This document shows, piece by piece, positions 41,442-49,801 of a DNA stretch of 64,000 nucleotides (position 1 is the stretch's first letter; each line of letters begins with the position of its first letter). The stretch is from Actinomycetes bacterium. GTDB lineage: Bacteria; Actinomycetota; Acidimicrobiia; Acidimicrobiales; RAAP-2. The translations under genes and the position numbers were made by a program. The notes under the pieces are model-generated. The model made no database searches. It was not told where the DNA came from and saw nothing but the letters and a program-made list of their open reading frames with translations. The stretch covers positions 1 through 64,000 of the forward strand of contig JAJYBR010000007.1 of assembly GCA_021778895.1 (NCBI GenBank). Direction: 5' to 3'.

Positions 41442-43391
41442 TCACACCGGCACTCCGCTGAGGGAGGGCTCGTCGGGGGGACTCGTGGGTCCCAGGTCGG
41501 CTACGGCGGGCGCGTTCTCCTCGCTGTAGTGGTACGGGTCGGCCAGGACCACGGGGATCCGGTCGAAGTTGTGGGCCGGGACCGGGGTGGCCGTCTGCCA
41601 CTCGAGGCCCAGGGAGTCCCAGGGGTTGGCCGGTGCCTTGACCGGGTTGATGTAAAGCGACCACACCAGGTTGAAGAAGAAGATCAGGAACGAGAAGCCC
41701 AGGATGAAGGCGCTGATCGACGAGAAGTCGTTCAGGCCCTGCAGGTTCTTCGCGTACGTGAAGACCCGTCGCGGCTGGCCCAGCAGGCCGATGATGAACA
41801 TCGGGAAGAAGGTCAGGTTGAAGAAGATGAACATCGTCCAGAAGTGCCACATCCCGATGCGACGATTCATCATGCGACCCGTCATCTTGGGCAGCCAGTA
41901 GTAGAGGCCCGCCATGAAGGCGAACAGCAGACCGCCCATGATCGTGTAGTGGAAGTGCGCGAGCACGAAGAACCCGCCGTGGACCGTCACGTTCACCGGG
42001 ACGTCGGATAGGAAGACCCCGGTGACCCCCCCGATCAGGAAGTTGAAGTACAGCGCCATGACGAACAGCATCGGTAGGTCGAAGCGGATCTTGGCCCGAT
42101 ACAGCGTTCCCATCCCGACGAGGTAGATGAAGCCCGTGGGGATCGAGATCAGCTCGGTCGTCAGCATGAACAGTGGCCGCATGTCCGGGTTGATGCCGCT
42201 CTGGAAGAGGTGGTGCTGCCACACGAAGAACGACAGCAGGGACACGCCGATCATCCCGGCCGCGCCCACCTTGTAGGCGAAGAGCGGCTTTCGGGTGAAC
42301 ACCGGCAGGATCTCCCCGGCGATGCCGAATCCGGGCAGCGCCATGATGTACACCTCGGGATGCCCGAAGAACCAGAAGAGGTTCTCCCACAGGTACGAAC
42401 TCCCCCCGTGTTCGGTCACGTAGAACGCCGTCTGCACCGTCCGGTCGAGCAGCCCGAAGACCCCGGCGGCGAACAGCGTCGGCGTGGCCAGGGTCAGTAG
42501 GGCGGCCGTGGCCAGGATGGACCACACGAAGATCGGGACGCGGCTCCACGTCATGCCCGGAGCCCGGTAGTTGATGATCGTGACCGCGATGTTGAAGCCG
42601 GCCGCCATCATCCCGAGGCCGATCACCGCGAACCCGAACAGGTAGGACACCATCCCGGGACCCGACTGCGTCTGCAGGGGCGCGTAGCCGGTCCAGCCCG
42701 TGGGGAAGCCGCCGAAGGGCAGGGCCGAGAAGATGACCATGTAGCCCGCGACGAAGATCCAGAAGCTGAAGGCCTCGATGCGGGGGAAGGCCATCCGGCG
42801 TGAGCCGATCATCAGGGGCACCAGATAGTTGCCCAGCGGCCCCACGACGATGGACGTGGCCATCATCATCATCACCGTGCCGTGCTCACTGACGATCTTG
42901 ATGTACGTGTCGGGGCTGAAGACGTGCGTCGTCGGGCTCAGCAGCTCGGTCCGGATCGCCATGGCCAGCAGGCCGCCGGTGAACATGAATAGCAAGACCC
43001 CCACGACGTACTGCAGACCCACGGTCTTGTGGTTCGTGCTGTAGCGGAAGTACTTGCTCCAGCCCTGGATCTCCACCTCACTGTTCGGCTGGCGACCCGT
43101 CAGCTTGGCCAGGGGGTAGTTCAAGGCGCCGATGCCGAGCAGCCAGCCCAGCACGCCGAACATCAGGCCCAGGGTGTCGGCGATGGCGTTCTGCCCGCTG
43201 TTGGCGATGTAGGGGTAGTGGCCCGAGATGGTGTTGCCCAGCCAATGGCCGATCGCGTAGCCGACGATGGCGGCGAGGATCGCGGTCCCCACATGCTGGC
43301 TGAGCAGGCCGGGCCGCTGGGTCAGCGGGGGCCGCTCGGTGCTCGACGCGGCCAGCGCGACGTCGTGCGGACGCTCGTGGACTGTGCTCAT
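41442..43391 (-). CDS. ctaD: Cytochrome c oxidase subunit I (atypical proton-channel residues)
   Basis: A 649-residue haem-copper oxidase subunit I. Haem and CuB ligands are intact: SEHGTVMMMM, FFGHPEVYI (with the Glu and cross-linked Tyr), WQHHLF and AHFHYTIMGG. Compared with aa3 oxidases, the D-channel Asp (PDMAFPR) is Arg (SRRMAFPR), the K-channel Lys (PTGIKVF) is absent (PTGFIYL), and the Mg-site HD is HG. About 110 N-terminal residues add two extra helices before the usual first helix. Start ATG overlaps the 20-codon ORF that follows coxB. Confidence 0.95.
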   Translation of the reverse strand: MSTVHERPHDVALAASSTERPPLTQRPGLLSQHVGTAILAAIVGYAIGHWLGNTISGHYPYIANSGQNAIADTLGLMFGVLGWLLGIGALNYPLAKLTGRQPNSEVEIQGWSKYFRYSTNHKTVGLQYVVGVLLFMFTGGLLAMAIRTELLSPTTHVFSPDTYIKIVSEHGTVMMMMATSIVVGPLGNYLVPLMIGSRRMAFPRIEAFSFWIFVAGYMVIFSALPFGGFPTGWTGYAPLQTQSGPGMVSYLFGFAVIGLGMMAAGFNIAVTIINYRAPGMTWSRVPIFVWSILATAALLTLATPTLFAAGVFGLLDRTVQTAFYVTEHGGSSYLWENLFWFFGHPEVYIMALPGFGIAGEILPVFTRKPLFAYKVGAAGMIGVSLLSFFVWQHHLFQSGINPDMRPLFMLTTELISIPTGFIYLVGMGTLYRAKIRFDLPMLFVMALYFNFLIGGVTGVFLSDVPVNVTVHGGFFVLAHFHYTIMGGLLFAFMAGLYYWLPKMTGRMMNRRIGMWHFWTMFIFFNLTFFPMFIIGLLGQPRRVFTYAKNLQGLNDFSSISAFILGFSFLIFFFNLVWSLYINPVKAPANPWDSLGLEWQTATPVPAHNFDRIPVVLADPYHYSEENAPAVADLGPTSPPDEPSLSGVPV

Positions 43392-43450
43392 CGCCCCAAC
43401 TCCCTCTCCGAGGTGCTCATCGGACTCCCCTTCCGCGTGCCCACGCTCAT
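43388..43450 (-). CDS. 20-codon ORF bridging coxB and coxA
   Basis: The minus strand encodes MSVGTRKGSPMSTSERELGR. Its ATG overlaps the coxB stop (ATGA) and its stop overlaps the coxA start (ATGA). It may only couple translation of the two subunits rather than make a functional peptide. Too short to judge by homology. Confidence 0.35.
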   Translation of the reverse strand: MSVGTRKGSPMSTSERELGR

Positions 43451-44436
43451 GACGCCGGCTGCTTGGCGCCGTAGATCTCGGCCGGACTGTACGGCGTCAC
43501 CTTGCCGTCGGGGTAGTACCCGCCGGCGGCCCCATTGGCGTCGGGCGTGTAGGTCCAGGCAAACGCCGGCAGCAGCTTGGTGTTGGCGGCGTTGGCGGCC
43601 TGAGCCTGCTGGGCCCAGGTCATGAACGACTGCTGGGACACGACGCGCCCGTAGTTGTACATCGCGCCGTGCCAGATCCCGCACAGCTCGCTGCAGCGCA
43701 CCACGAACTGTCCCTGCTGGGTGGTCGCCGCGTAGGCCACGTCATTGATCAGCGGGTTGGCGTCGGCCTTCACCCCGAGTTGGTAGGCCCAGAAACTGTG
43801 CGTCACGTCGAGCGACGTCACGTTGAAGACGATCGACGTGTTGGTGGGCAGCACGAGCTGCGGCGACTCGAACCCGCCGAAGGTCGGGTAGCGGTACGTG
43901 AACTTCCACTGCTGGGCGATGACCTGGACGGGGAGGACCTGGCCACTGTTGGGTGACCAGGTCGCTGTCCCCGCCAAGGCCGCGGCTTCGGCCTTCGTCG
44001 CACCCGCAGGAGACCAGACCGGGTTGGGCCCCTCTCCTCCGCCCGATCCGTGATTCACCACGAGCTCGACGGTTCCGAAGCCGGCCAAGAACAGGACCAC
44101 CACGGACGTGATGGTGATCCACGCCACCTGCGCAGTGCGATTCGTCCGAGCGGCCTCTCCTCCGACAGGCTCGGGCCCGCCGCGCTTGGCGCTCCAGACG
44201 ACGATCGTGTACCCCAGGTAGATCCACACCCCGATGAGCACCGGCAGGGCGATCACGAAGAGGATGTTGAAGTCGAACTGGTTCGAGGTGGCCATGTCCG
44301 TCATGCGCCCCGGGGGCACGTGCGGGCCCACGAAGAACCAGAACAGCACGTCGGCCACCACGGACACGATCACCCAGGCGATCGTCATCCGACGCAGGTG
44401 GTGAGTCTCATTCATTGTCGTACGCTCCGTTGCCAT
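43447..44436 (-). CDS. ctaC: Cytochrome c oxidase subunit II
   Basis: A 329-residue CuA-bearing subunit. The CuA ligands are all present: TSLDVTHSFW and CSELCGIWHGAM. Helices lie at about 17-36, 57-80 and 102-125. ATG 44415 (MNETHH, with GGAG nine nt upstream) is an equally likely start. No fused cytochrome c domain is seen, so an external donor is needed; the neighbouring cupredoxin is a candidate. Confidence 0.94.
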   Translation of the reverse strand: MATERTTMNETHHLRRMTIAWVIVSVVADVLFWFFVGPHVPPGRMTDMATSNQFDFNILFVIALPVLIGVWIYLGYTIVVWSAKRGGPEPVGGEAARTNRTAQVAWITITSVVVLFLAGFGTVELVVNHGSGGGEGPNPVWSPAGATKAEAAALAGTATWSPNSGQVLPVQVIAQQWKFTYRYPTFGGFESPQLVLPTNTSIVFNVTSLDVTHSFWAYQLGVKADANPLINDVAYAATTQQGQFVVRCSELCGIWHGAMYNYGRVVSQQSFMTWAQQAQAANAANTKLLPAFAWTYTPDANGAAGGYYPDGKVTPYSPAEIYGAKQPAS

Positions 44437-44439
44437 CGC

Positions 44440-45123
44440 TTACCGGACCACGTCCAAGAAACCGCCCATGTAGTTCTGCGTCGACATGGGGCCGCCGTTG
44501 CCGAACAGGTACCCCAGGCCACACGGGACGAAGCACTGCCAGTGGTAGTTGCCCGGTCCCGGTGTCTTAAAGCTGAAGGTGATCGTGTTGTGCGTCTGGC
44601 TGGGCGAGCAGGGCGCCGAGCCGCACACCTGGGCGGTCGGGCTCACACCGACCAGGGGGACGCTGATGTTGAGCCCGGGCACCGAGAAGGTGTGCCCCAC
44701 GCCATTGCCGGCGTTCGAGTTGTAGAGGCTGTAGGCCGACCCGTTCAGCGAGGCCGTGGAGCCGATCGTCCCTTGGACCTGGCCCCACTCCTGGTTGCGC
44801 AGCGGGCTGCCCGAGTCGTACTGCAGCACGGTCATGTGGATCAGGCTGTGCGCGGGAAGCTCCCACGTCGTGTCCTGGATCCACGTGCCGGTGTGGGGGT
44901 TCTTGACGAGGTACGAGACCCAGGTGGGGTGCGCTCCGTACCCGATCGAGCCCACGGTCTGCACCGTGAGGTTCACGGGCTGGCCGGTCGCTTGGGTATC
45001 GGTGAAGTTCACGACCCCGCCGGGTGTTCCTGGAGTGAGGAAGGCCGCCAAGCTCCAGATGATCAGGCCGACCGCCAGCAAGAACAGCACCGCGACGGTG
45101 GCGAACCTCCCTTGAATCGACAT
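44440..45123 (-). CDS. Membrane-anchored cupredoxin with CuA-like loop
   Basis: A 227-residue protein: one N-terminal helix (about 8-30), then a beta-rich exported domain. Probable metal ligands are His in VGHTFSVPG and the loop CFVPCGLGYLFGNGGPM. The CxxxC spacing copies CuA, but the expected His is Tyr and the Met is displaced. Two further cysteines (VCGSAPC) could form a disulfide. The start MSIQGRF (ATG 45123, AAGGAGA upstream) is used. As first gene of the oxidase operon it is likely an electron donor or copper carrier (inference). Confidence 0.8.
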   Translation of the reverse strand: MSIQGRFATVAVLFLLAVGLIIWSLAAFLTPGTPGGVVNFTDTQATGQPVNLTVQTVGSIGYGAHPTWVSYLVKNPHTGTWIQDTTWELPAHSLIHMTVLQYDSGSPLRNQEWGQVQGTIGSTASLNGSAYSLYNSNAGNGVGHTFSVPGLNISVPLVGVSPTAQVCGSAPCSPSQTHNTITFSFKTPGPGNYHWQCFVPCGLGYLFGNGGPMSTQNYMGGFLDVVR

Positions 45124-45174
45124 CGCGCTCTCCTTCGCTTCCCGGCGCTGGGCCCCAGGACTGCTTCGCGGTCG

Positions 45175-45180
45175 AGGGTA
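45175..45180 (-). promoter_or_regulatory. -10 element for the oxidase operon
   Basis: TACCCT on the minus strand, 51 nt from the cupredoxin ATG. It faces the divergent promoter at 45195-45200. Confidence 0.4.
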
Positions 45181-45194
45181 ACGGCCCGCATCGC

Positions 45195-45200
45195 TACAGT
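45195..45200 (+). promoter_or_regulatory. -10 element for paralogue B (near-leaderless)
   Basis: TACAGT, 8 nt before GTG 45209. Confidence 0.45.
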
Positions 45201-45208
45201 GAGGTTTC

Positions 45209-45595
45209 GTGTCTGAGAAGGCTAAGAATGCTCCCTCGCGGCACCAGTTGCACCTGCTCGTGTCCCTGGCGCAGCTCATCTGCTGGTCCGCGTTCGCGAT
45301 CGAGCTCCACCGTGCAATTCAGGGAAATTCCCTGTCGTGGGCCTACGTCTTCGAGTGGCCCGTCCTGGCGGGATACGCGATCTATATGTGGAAGAAACTT
45401 CTCAGTGAGGGCACCGCACATCCCGCCTCCGACGTGGCACCGGCCAACCCGTCCGACGAGATCGCGCGTCAGCGCTACAACGCCTACTTGCGCCGCGTGC
45501 ACGGCGCTGCGGCCGAGGCCGGCGCTCAGTCCGCGGCAGCGAGGCAGCCCACGAGGACGCCGTTGACGAACGAGGGCGACGAGTCGGTCGAGTAG
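45209..45595 (+). CDS. Two-helix membrane protein of the oxidase locus (paralogue B)
   Basis: A 128-residue protein with two helices (LLVSLAQLICWSAFAIELH and YVFEWPVLAGYAIYMWKKL) joined by GNSLSWAY. It shares this block with the protein at 38002-38355. The C-terminal ~60 residues are polar and probably cytoplasmic. It is divergent from the cupredoxin-oxidase operon. Its last 70 bp overlap convergent nusB, so the C-terminal residues are constrained by two frames. Confidence 0.78.
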   Translation: MSEKAKNAPSRHQLHLLVSLAQLICWSAFAIELHRAIQGNSLSWAYVFEWPVLAGYAIYMWKKLLSEGTAHPASDVAPANPSDEIARQRYNAYLRRVHGAAAEAGAQSAAARQPTRTPLTNEGDESVE

Positions 45596-45924
45596 GTCCG
45601 CACCAGTTCGACGGCTTCGTTGAGGACGACGGCGCGAGGTGGCGCGTCGGGCCAGCTCAGCTCGGCCAGGGCCAGGATCAGCACGAGCCGGTCGATCACG
45701 GCCAAGCGTTCCAGGGTCCAGCCCTCGAGCACAGCCGCCACCCGTGCTTCCAAATCGCGACGCTGCTCGTCGGCCGAACGCGCGAGGCGCTCGGCGTAGG
45801 CGTCCAGGGGCAGGGGGTGCTCGGCGATGATCTCGGCCACGGAGCGCCCCTTGAGCGTCGCCTCGTACAGGACCTCCAAGGCGCGCTCGCGCGCCCGTCG
45901 CCGCGAAACGTCGGCGGTCGCCAC
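45526..45924 (-). CDS. nusB: Transcription antitermination factor NusB
   Basis: A 132-residue all-helical NusB (RRRARERALEVLYEA ... VIDRLVLILALAEL ... VVLNEAVELVRTYSTDSSPSFVNGVL). It binds boxA RNA during rRNA transcription. It follows efp, with the start overlapping the efp stop by one base. Confidence 0.95.
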   Translation of the reverse strand: MATADVSRRRARERALEVLYEATLKGRSVAEIIAEHPLPLDAYAERLARSADEQRRDLEARVAAVLEGWTLERLAVIDRLVLILALAELSWPDAPPRAVVLNEAVELVRTYSTDSSPSFVNGVLVGCLAAAD

Positions 45925-46487
45925 TAGGCCCGGGTGATGTATTCGCCGGTGCGGGTGTCCACCTTGATCATCTCGCCCGGACCGACGAACAGCGGCACCT
46001 GGACCACGAGACCGGTCTCGAGGGTCGCCGCCTTGCGCGCGCCCGAGACCCGGTCACCCTGGATGCCCGGCTCGGTCTCCGCAATGGTCAGTTCGACCGA
46101 CGCGGGCAGCTCGACGCCGATGATCTCGTCGCCGTGCAGGATCAGCATGGCCTTCCCGGTCTCCTTGAGGTAGTTGACCGCGTCGCCCAGGCGCCCCGCC
46201 GCGACGCCGACCTGGTCGTAGCTGACCTGGTCCATGAACACGTAGTCCTCGCCGTCGCGGTACAGGTACTGCATGTCGCGCTTGTCGATGATCGCCTGCT
46301 CCAGGCGCTCGTCGGCCCGGTAGGTCCGCTCGATCACGGCGCCGCTGCGGGCGTTGCGCAGCTTGGTGCGCACGAAGGCGCCACCCTTGCCCGGCTTCAC
46401 GTGCTGGAACTCGACGACCGTGAAGAGCCCGTCCTCGACTTGCAGGGTGATCCCATTCTTCAAGTCGTTGCTGGAGATGGCGGCCAT
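45924..46487 (-). CDS. efp: Elongation factor P
   Basis: A 187-residue EF-P that rescues ribosomes at polyproline. The modified-Lys loop is KPGKGGAF, followed by RTYRADERLEQAIIDKRDMQYLY and the C-terminal OB folds. AAAGGA precedes the ATG. No modification enzyme is next to it. Confidence 0.97.
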   Translation of the reverse strand: MAAISSNDLKNGITLQVEDGLFTVVEFQHVKPGKGGAFVRTKLRNARSGAVIERTYRADERLEQAIIDKRDMQYLYRDGEDYVFMDQVSYDQVGVAAGRLGDAVNYLKETGKAMLILHGDEIIGVELPASVELTIAETEPGIQGDRVSGARKAATLETGLVVQVPLFVGPGEMIKVDTRTGEYITRA

Positions 46488-46520
46488 CGACCCGGTCCTT
46501 TCGCTGCGCGGCAGTGGACC

Positions 46521-46526
46521 AGTCTA
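46521..46526 (-). promoter_or_regulatory. -10 element for efp-nusB
   Basis: TAGACT on the minus strand, overlapping the aroQ stop codon. It would give a ~25-nt leader. Confidence 0.4.
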
Positions 46527-46994
46527 GGCGGCCGGCATGCCCGGCGCGCCGAGCAGTGCCACCACGGCGTCGACGGCGAGGTCGTAGCCGAGCGGTCCGA
46601 AGCCCGCCACCGTGCCGTTGACCACTCCCGCCAGCGTCGACACGTGGCGAAATCCCTCGCGCGCGGCCGGATTCGAGAGGTGGACCTCGACCTTGACACC
46701 CGCGAAGGCCTCGAGCGCGTCGTGGAGGGCCCACGAGCTGTGCGTGAGGGCCCCGGCGTTGATGATCAGGGCGGCTGCCGTCTGGCGCGCCTCGTGCACC
46801 GCCTCGATCAGGACGCTCTCGGCATTGGACTGCACGTGGCGCACGGCCAGTCCGGCGGCGGCGGCTCGGCGTCGCGTGCGTTCGACGATCTCGTCGAGGG
46901 TCGCCGTCCCGTAGTGGCGCGGGTCGCGCTCGCCCAGCAGATCGAGGTTCGGCCCCGACACCAGGAGGATCTCTCGCTGCGCGCTCATGGTCAC
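46524..46994 (-). CDS. aroQ: 3-dehydroquinate dehydratase, type II
   Basis: A 156-residue shikimate enzyme with VSGPNLDLLGERDPRHYG (catalytic Tyr) and EVHLSNPAAREGFRH. ATG 46988 (MSAQREILLV) is an alternative start, but GGAGGTGACC favours 46994. Confidence 0.96.
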   Translation of the reverse strand: MTMSAQREILLVSGPNLDLLGERDPRHYGTATLDEIVERTRRRAAAAGLAVRHVQSNAESVLIEAVHEARQTAAALIINAGALTHSSWALHDALEAFAGVKVEVHLSNPAAREGFRHVSTLAGVVNGTVAGFGPLGYDLAVDAVVALLGAPGMPAA

Positions 46995-47009
46995 CTCCGT
47001 CTCGTCACC

Positions 47010-48080
47010 CTAGCCACGGGTCGCCTCGCCGCCCGAGGACTCGGCGGCGAACTCGGCCAGGGCGGCGCGAACCACGTCCGCGTCCACGCCAGCGACCAGC
47101 TCGAACCCCTCAGGTCCCGCCAGGACGAAGCGGAGGTCGTGGCGCGCCTTCTTGTCGCGTGCCATGTAGTCCATGAGCCCGTCGGCCGACAGCCCCGGCG
47201 GCAGCCATCGCCGCAGGCCCAACGAGGTCAGCACGCGGTCGTGCTCGTCGATCGTGGCGGCGCCCACGCGCCCCAGCCGGGCCGCTAGGCGCACCGCGAA
47301 GGCGATGCCGATGGCGACGGCCTCGCCGTGGCGCAGCTCGTCGGGGTCGCGCTCGAGCACCGTGCGCTCGACCGCGTGGCCCAGCGTGTGCCCGTAGTTG
47401 AGCAGGGCCCGGGCGCCGAGCTCGTGCTCGTCGAGCGCCACCAGCCGCGCCTTGAGCGCCAGGGACACCGCGATCATCTGCTCGTCGTTGGCCCGGACCA
47501 CCTCTTCGTGGTCCCGCCCGTCGAGCAGCCAGCACTTGGCGACCTCGCCGAGCCCGCTGCGCCGCTCGCGGTCCGGGAGCGTCGAGAGGACCTCGGTGTC
47601 GGCGAGGACCCCGAGGGGCTGGTGGAAGGCTCCCACCAGGTTCTTTCCCGCGGGCAGGTTGACCCCCGTCTTGCCACCGACCGACGCGTCGACCATGGCC
47701 AGCAGGGTCGTCGGCACGTGGACGACACGCACGCCCCGCAGGTAGACGGCCGCCGCGAAGCCCGCCAGGTCGGTGACGGCTCCCCCCCCGAGGCCCACCA
47801 CGACGTCGTCGCGCGAGAGCCCCGCCTCGGCGAATGCCTCGCAGAGGCGCTCGACCTCGGCCAGGCTCTTGGCCCGCTCACCATCGGGGACTTCGACGAC
47901 TGTCTGGTCGAGTCCCGTGTCGAGGTCACTCCAGGGCCAGCGTCGCACCTGCGCCGTGGTGACCACGGCCGCCGCCCGCGCCCGGGGCCGCGTGGCCGCG
48001 AGCAGCTCGGCGACCCGGGTGCGCACGCCGGGGCCGACCTCGACGTCGTAGGGCGGCGTGGTCGCCACGGGGATCCTCAC
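47010..48080 (-). CDS. aroB: 3-dehydroquinate synthase
   Basis: A 356-residue NAD/zinc enzyme closing the shikimate ring. It has DGERAKSLAEVERL, GLGGGAVTDLAGF, VGGKTGVNLPAGKNLVGAFHQP and NYGHTLGHAVE. GTG 48080 overlaps the aroK stop (GTGA). Confidence 0.97.
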   Translation of the reverse strand: MRIPVATTPPYDVEVGPGVRTRVAELLAATRPRARAAAVVTTAQVRRWPWSDLDTGLDQTVVEVPDGERAKSLAEVERLCEAFAEAGLSRDDVVVGLGGGAVTDLAGFAAAVYLRGVRVVHVPTTLLAMVDASVGGKTGVNLPAGKNLVGAFHQPLGVLADTEVLSTLPDRERRSGLGEVAKCWLLDGRDHEEVVRANDEQMIAVSLALKARLVALDEHELGARALLNYGHTLGHAVERTVLERDPDELRHGEAVAIGIAFAVRLAARLGRVGAATIDEHDRVLTSLGLRRWLPPGLSADGLMDYMARDKKARHDLRFVLAGPEGFELVAGVDADVVRAALAEFAAESSGGEATRG

Positions 48081-48568
48081 GAGTGCACCACCGCTCGGAT
48101 CGCCGCCACGACCTCGTCGAGCGGCGCCTCGCCGTCCACGCTCACGTGGGCCACCGACGCGTACCAGTGCTCGCGCCGCGCGGCGAGCAGCGTCAGGCGC
48201 TCGGCGGCGTCGCCGGCCAGCAGCGGGCGGTCGCCCTCGGCCACCCGGGTCACCAGGCAGTCCACACCCACGCGCAGCCACACGGTGGTCTGGGCCCGCA
48301 GCAGATCGCGCGCCAGCGCATTCTCGACGACCCCGCCGCCGGTCGCGATCACGGCGTCGGACTCGATGCAGTCGCGCAGGACCGCCGCCTCCTCGTCGCG
48401 GAAGCGCTCCTCGCCGATCTCGCGCAGCAGGTCCGCGGTCGTTGATCCGTAGCGCGCCGCCAGCGCGTCGTCGATGTCGATGGCGTCACAGCCCCAGTGC
48501 TGCGCCAGCCGGCGCGCCACCGTGCTCTTGCCGCTGCCCGGCAGCCCGACGAGGACGATGCGGGCCAT
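48077..48568 (-). CDS. aroK: Shikimate kinase
   Basis: A 163-residue P-loop kinase: GLPGSGKSTVARRLA, DIDDALAARYG and TGGGVV. ATG 48568 lies 4 nt after the aroC stop; the longer ORF reads into aroC. Confidence 0.96.
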   Translation of the reverse strand: MARIVLVGLPGSGKSTVARRLAQHWGCDAIDIDDALAARYGSTTADLLREIGEERFRDEEAAVLRDCIESDAVIATGGGVVENALARDLLRAQTTVWLRVGVDCLVTRVAEGDRPLLAGDAAERLTLLAARREHWYASVAHVSVDGEAPLDEVVAAIRAVVHS

Positions 48569-48572
48569 GGCG

Positions 48573-49757
48573 TCACCCGACGGCCGACGGTGCCGTCCCC
48601 AGTTGGTCGACGAAGGCATCGCGGTTCCGCACGAACTCGGCCACGGAGTCGCCACCGAACTTGCGCAGCGCCTCGTCGGCCAGGATCAGCGCCGTCATCG
48701 CCTCGGCCACCACGCCGAGTGCCGGCACGGCCGTCACGTCGGTGCGCTCCTTGAACGAGACGGTCGACTCGCCCGTGGACAGGTCCACCGTCTCGAGCAC
48801 CGGACGATTGAGCGTGGCCAGCGGCTTCATCGCCGCACGGATGACCAAGGGTGCTCCCGAGGTCACGCCCCCCTCGAGCCCGCCCGCGTGGTCGCTGCGC
48901 CGCCCGAATCCGCCCGCCGCAAGCTGGGTCGGATCCGCGAAGATCGCGTCGTGCGCCTGGCTGCCGCGCTGGGTGGCTTGGGCCCAGCCGTCCCCGAACT
49001 CGATGCCCTTGACCGCCGGAATGCTCATGAGGGCCCCCGCCAGGCGGCCGTCCAGCTTGCGGTCCCACTGCACGTAGCTGCCCAGGCCCACCGGGACGCC
49101 GAACACGACGACCTCGACGATGCCGCCCAGGGAGTCGCCCTCCTTGGCGGCGGCACGGATTTCGGCCACCATCTGCGCGCCGACCGTCGCGTCCGCGCAG
49201 CGCACCTCGTCCGCGTCGATCGCGTCGAGGTCGTCGGGCCCGGGCCGGTAGCCCGATTCCAGCGCCACGGACCCGATCCGGACCACGTGGCTGATGACCC
49301 GCACGCCGATGTGTGCCAGCAGTGCCTTGGCCAGCGCTCCGGCGGCCACCCGGGCCGCCGTCTCGCGCGCGCTGGATCGCTCCAAGACGTCGCGCGCGTC
49401 GTCGAAGCCGTACTTCTGCATGCCCGCCAAGTCGGCGTGACCAGGCCGCGGCGCCGTGAGCCGACGGGTGGGCTGACCCGGGGCGGCGGACATCTCCTGC
49501 TCCCACTTGGGCCACTCGGTGTTGGCGATCTCCAGAGCCACCGGGGACCCCAGGGTCCGCCCGTGACGCACACCCCCGACGATGCGCAACTCGTCGCGTT
49601 CGAAGCGCATCCGGGGGCCCCTCCCGTAGCCGAGGCGGCGGCGCGCGAGCTCGTCGATGATCTCGTCGGCGCTGACAGCGAGGCCCGCGGGCAGCCCCTC
49701 CACGATCACGCTCAGAGCCGGGCCGTGGCTCTCACCGGCCGTGAGGAAGCGGAGCAT
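48573..49757 (-). CDS. aroC: Chorismate synthase
   Basis: A 394-residue FMN-dependent enzyme making chorismate, the precursor used by MenF/MenD and aromatic amino acids. Signatures [36 protein letters not shown] and [16 protein letters not shown] are intact. ATG 49757 has TAGACT exactly 6 nt upstream, the head of the aro operon. Confidence 0.98.
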   Translation of the reverse strand: MLRFLTAGESHGPALSVIVEGLPAGLAVSADEIIDELARRRLGYGRGPRMRFERDELRIVGGVRHGRTLGSPVALEIANTEWPKWEQEMSAAPGQPTRRLTAPRPGHADLAGMQKYGFDDARDVLERSSARETAARVAAGALAKALLAHIGVRVISHVVRIGSVALESGYRPGPDDLDAIDADEVRCADATVGAQMVAEIRAAAKEGDSLGGIVEVVVFGVPVGLGSYVQWDRKLDGRLAGALMSIPAVKGIEFGDGWAQATQRGSQAHDAIFADPTQLAAGGFGRRSDHAGGLEGGVTSGAPLVIRAAMKPLATLNRPVLETVDLSTGESTVSFKERTDVTAVPALGVVAEAMTALILADEALRKFGGDSVAEFVRNRDAFVDQLGTAPSAVG

Positions 49758-49763
49758 CGCCTG

Positions 49764-49769
49764 AGTCTA
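49764..49769 (-). promoter_or_regulatory. -10 element for the aro operon (leaderless)
   Basis: TAGACT on the minus strand, six bases (CAGGCG) before the aroC ATG. Confidence 0.6.
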
Positions 49770-49801
49770 GAACCGCGTCCGCGACCCCGCGGGCGCCGTG
49801 G

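Noticed and set aside
43447-45279. A second cytochrome c domain or fused caa3 subunit
   Set aside because: No CxxCH motif in subunit II or the cupredoxin.
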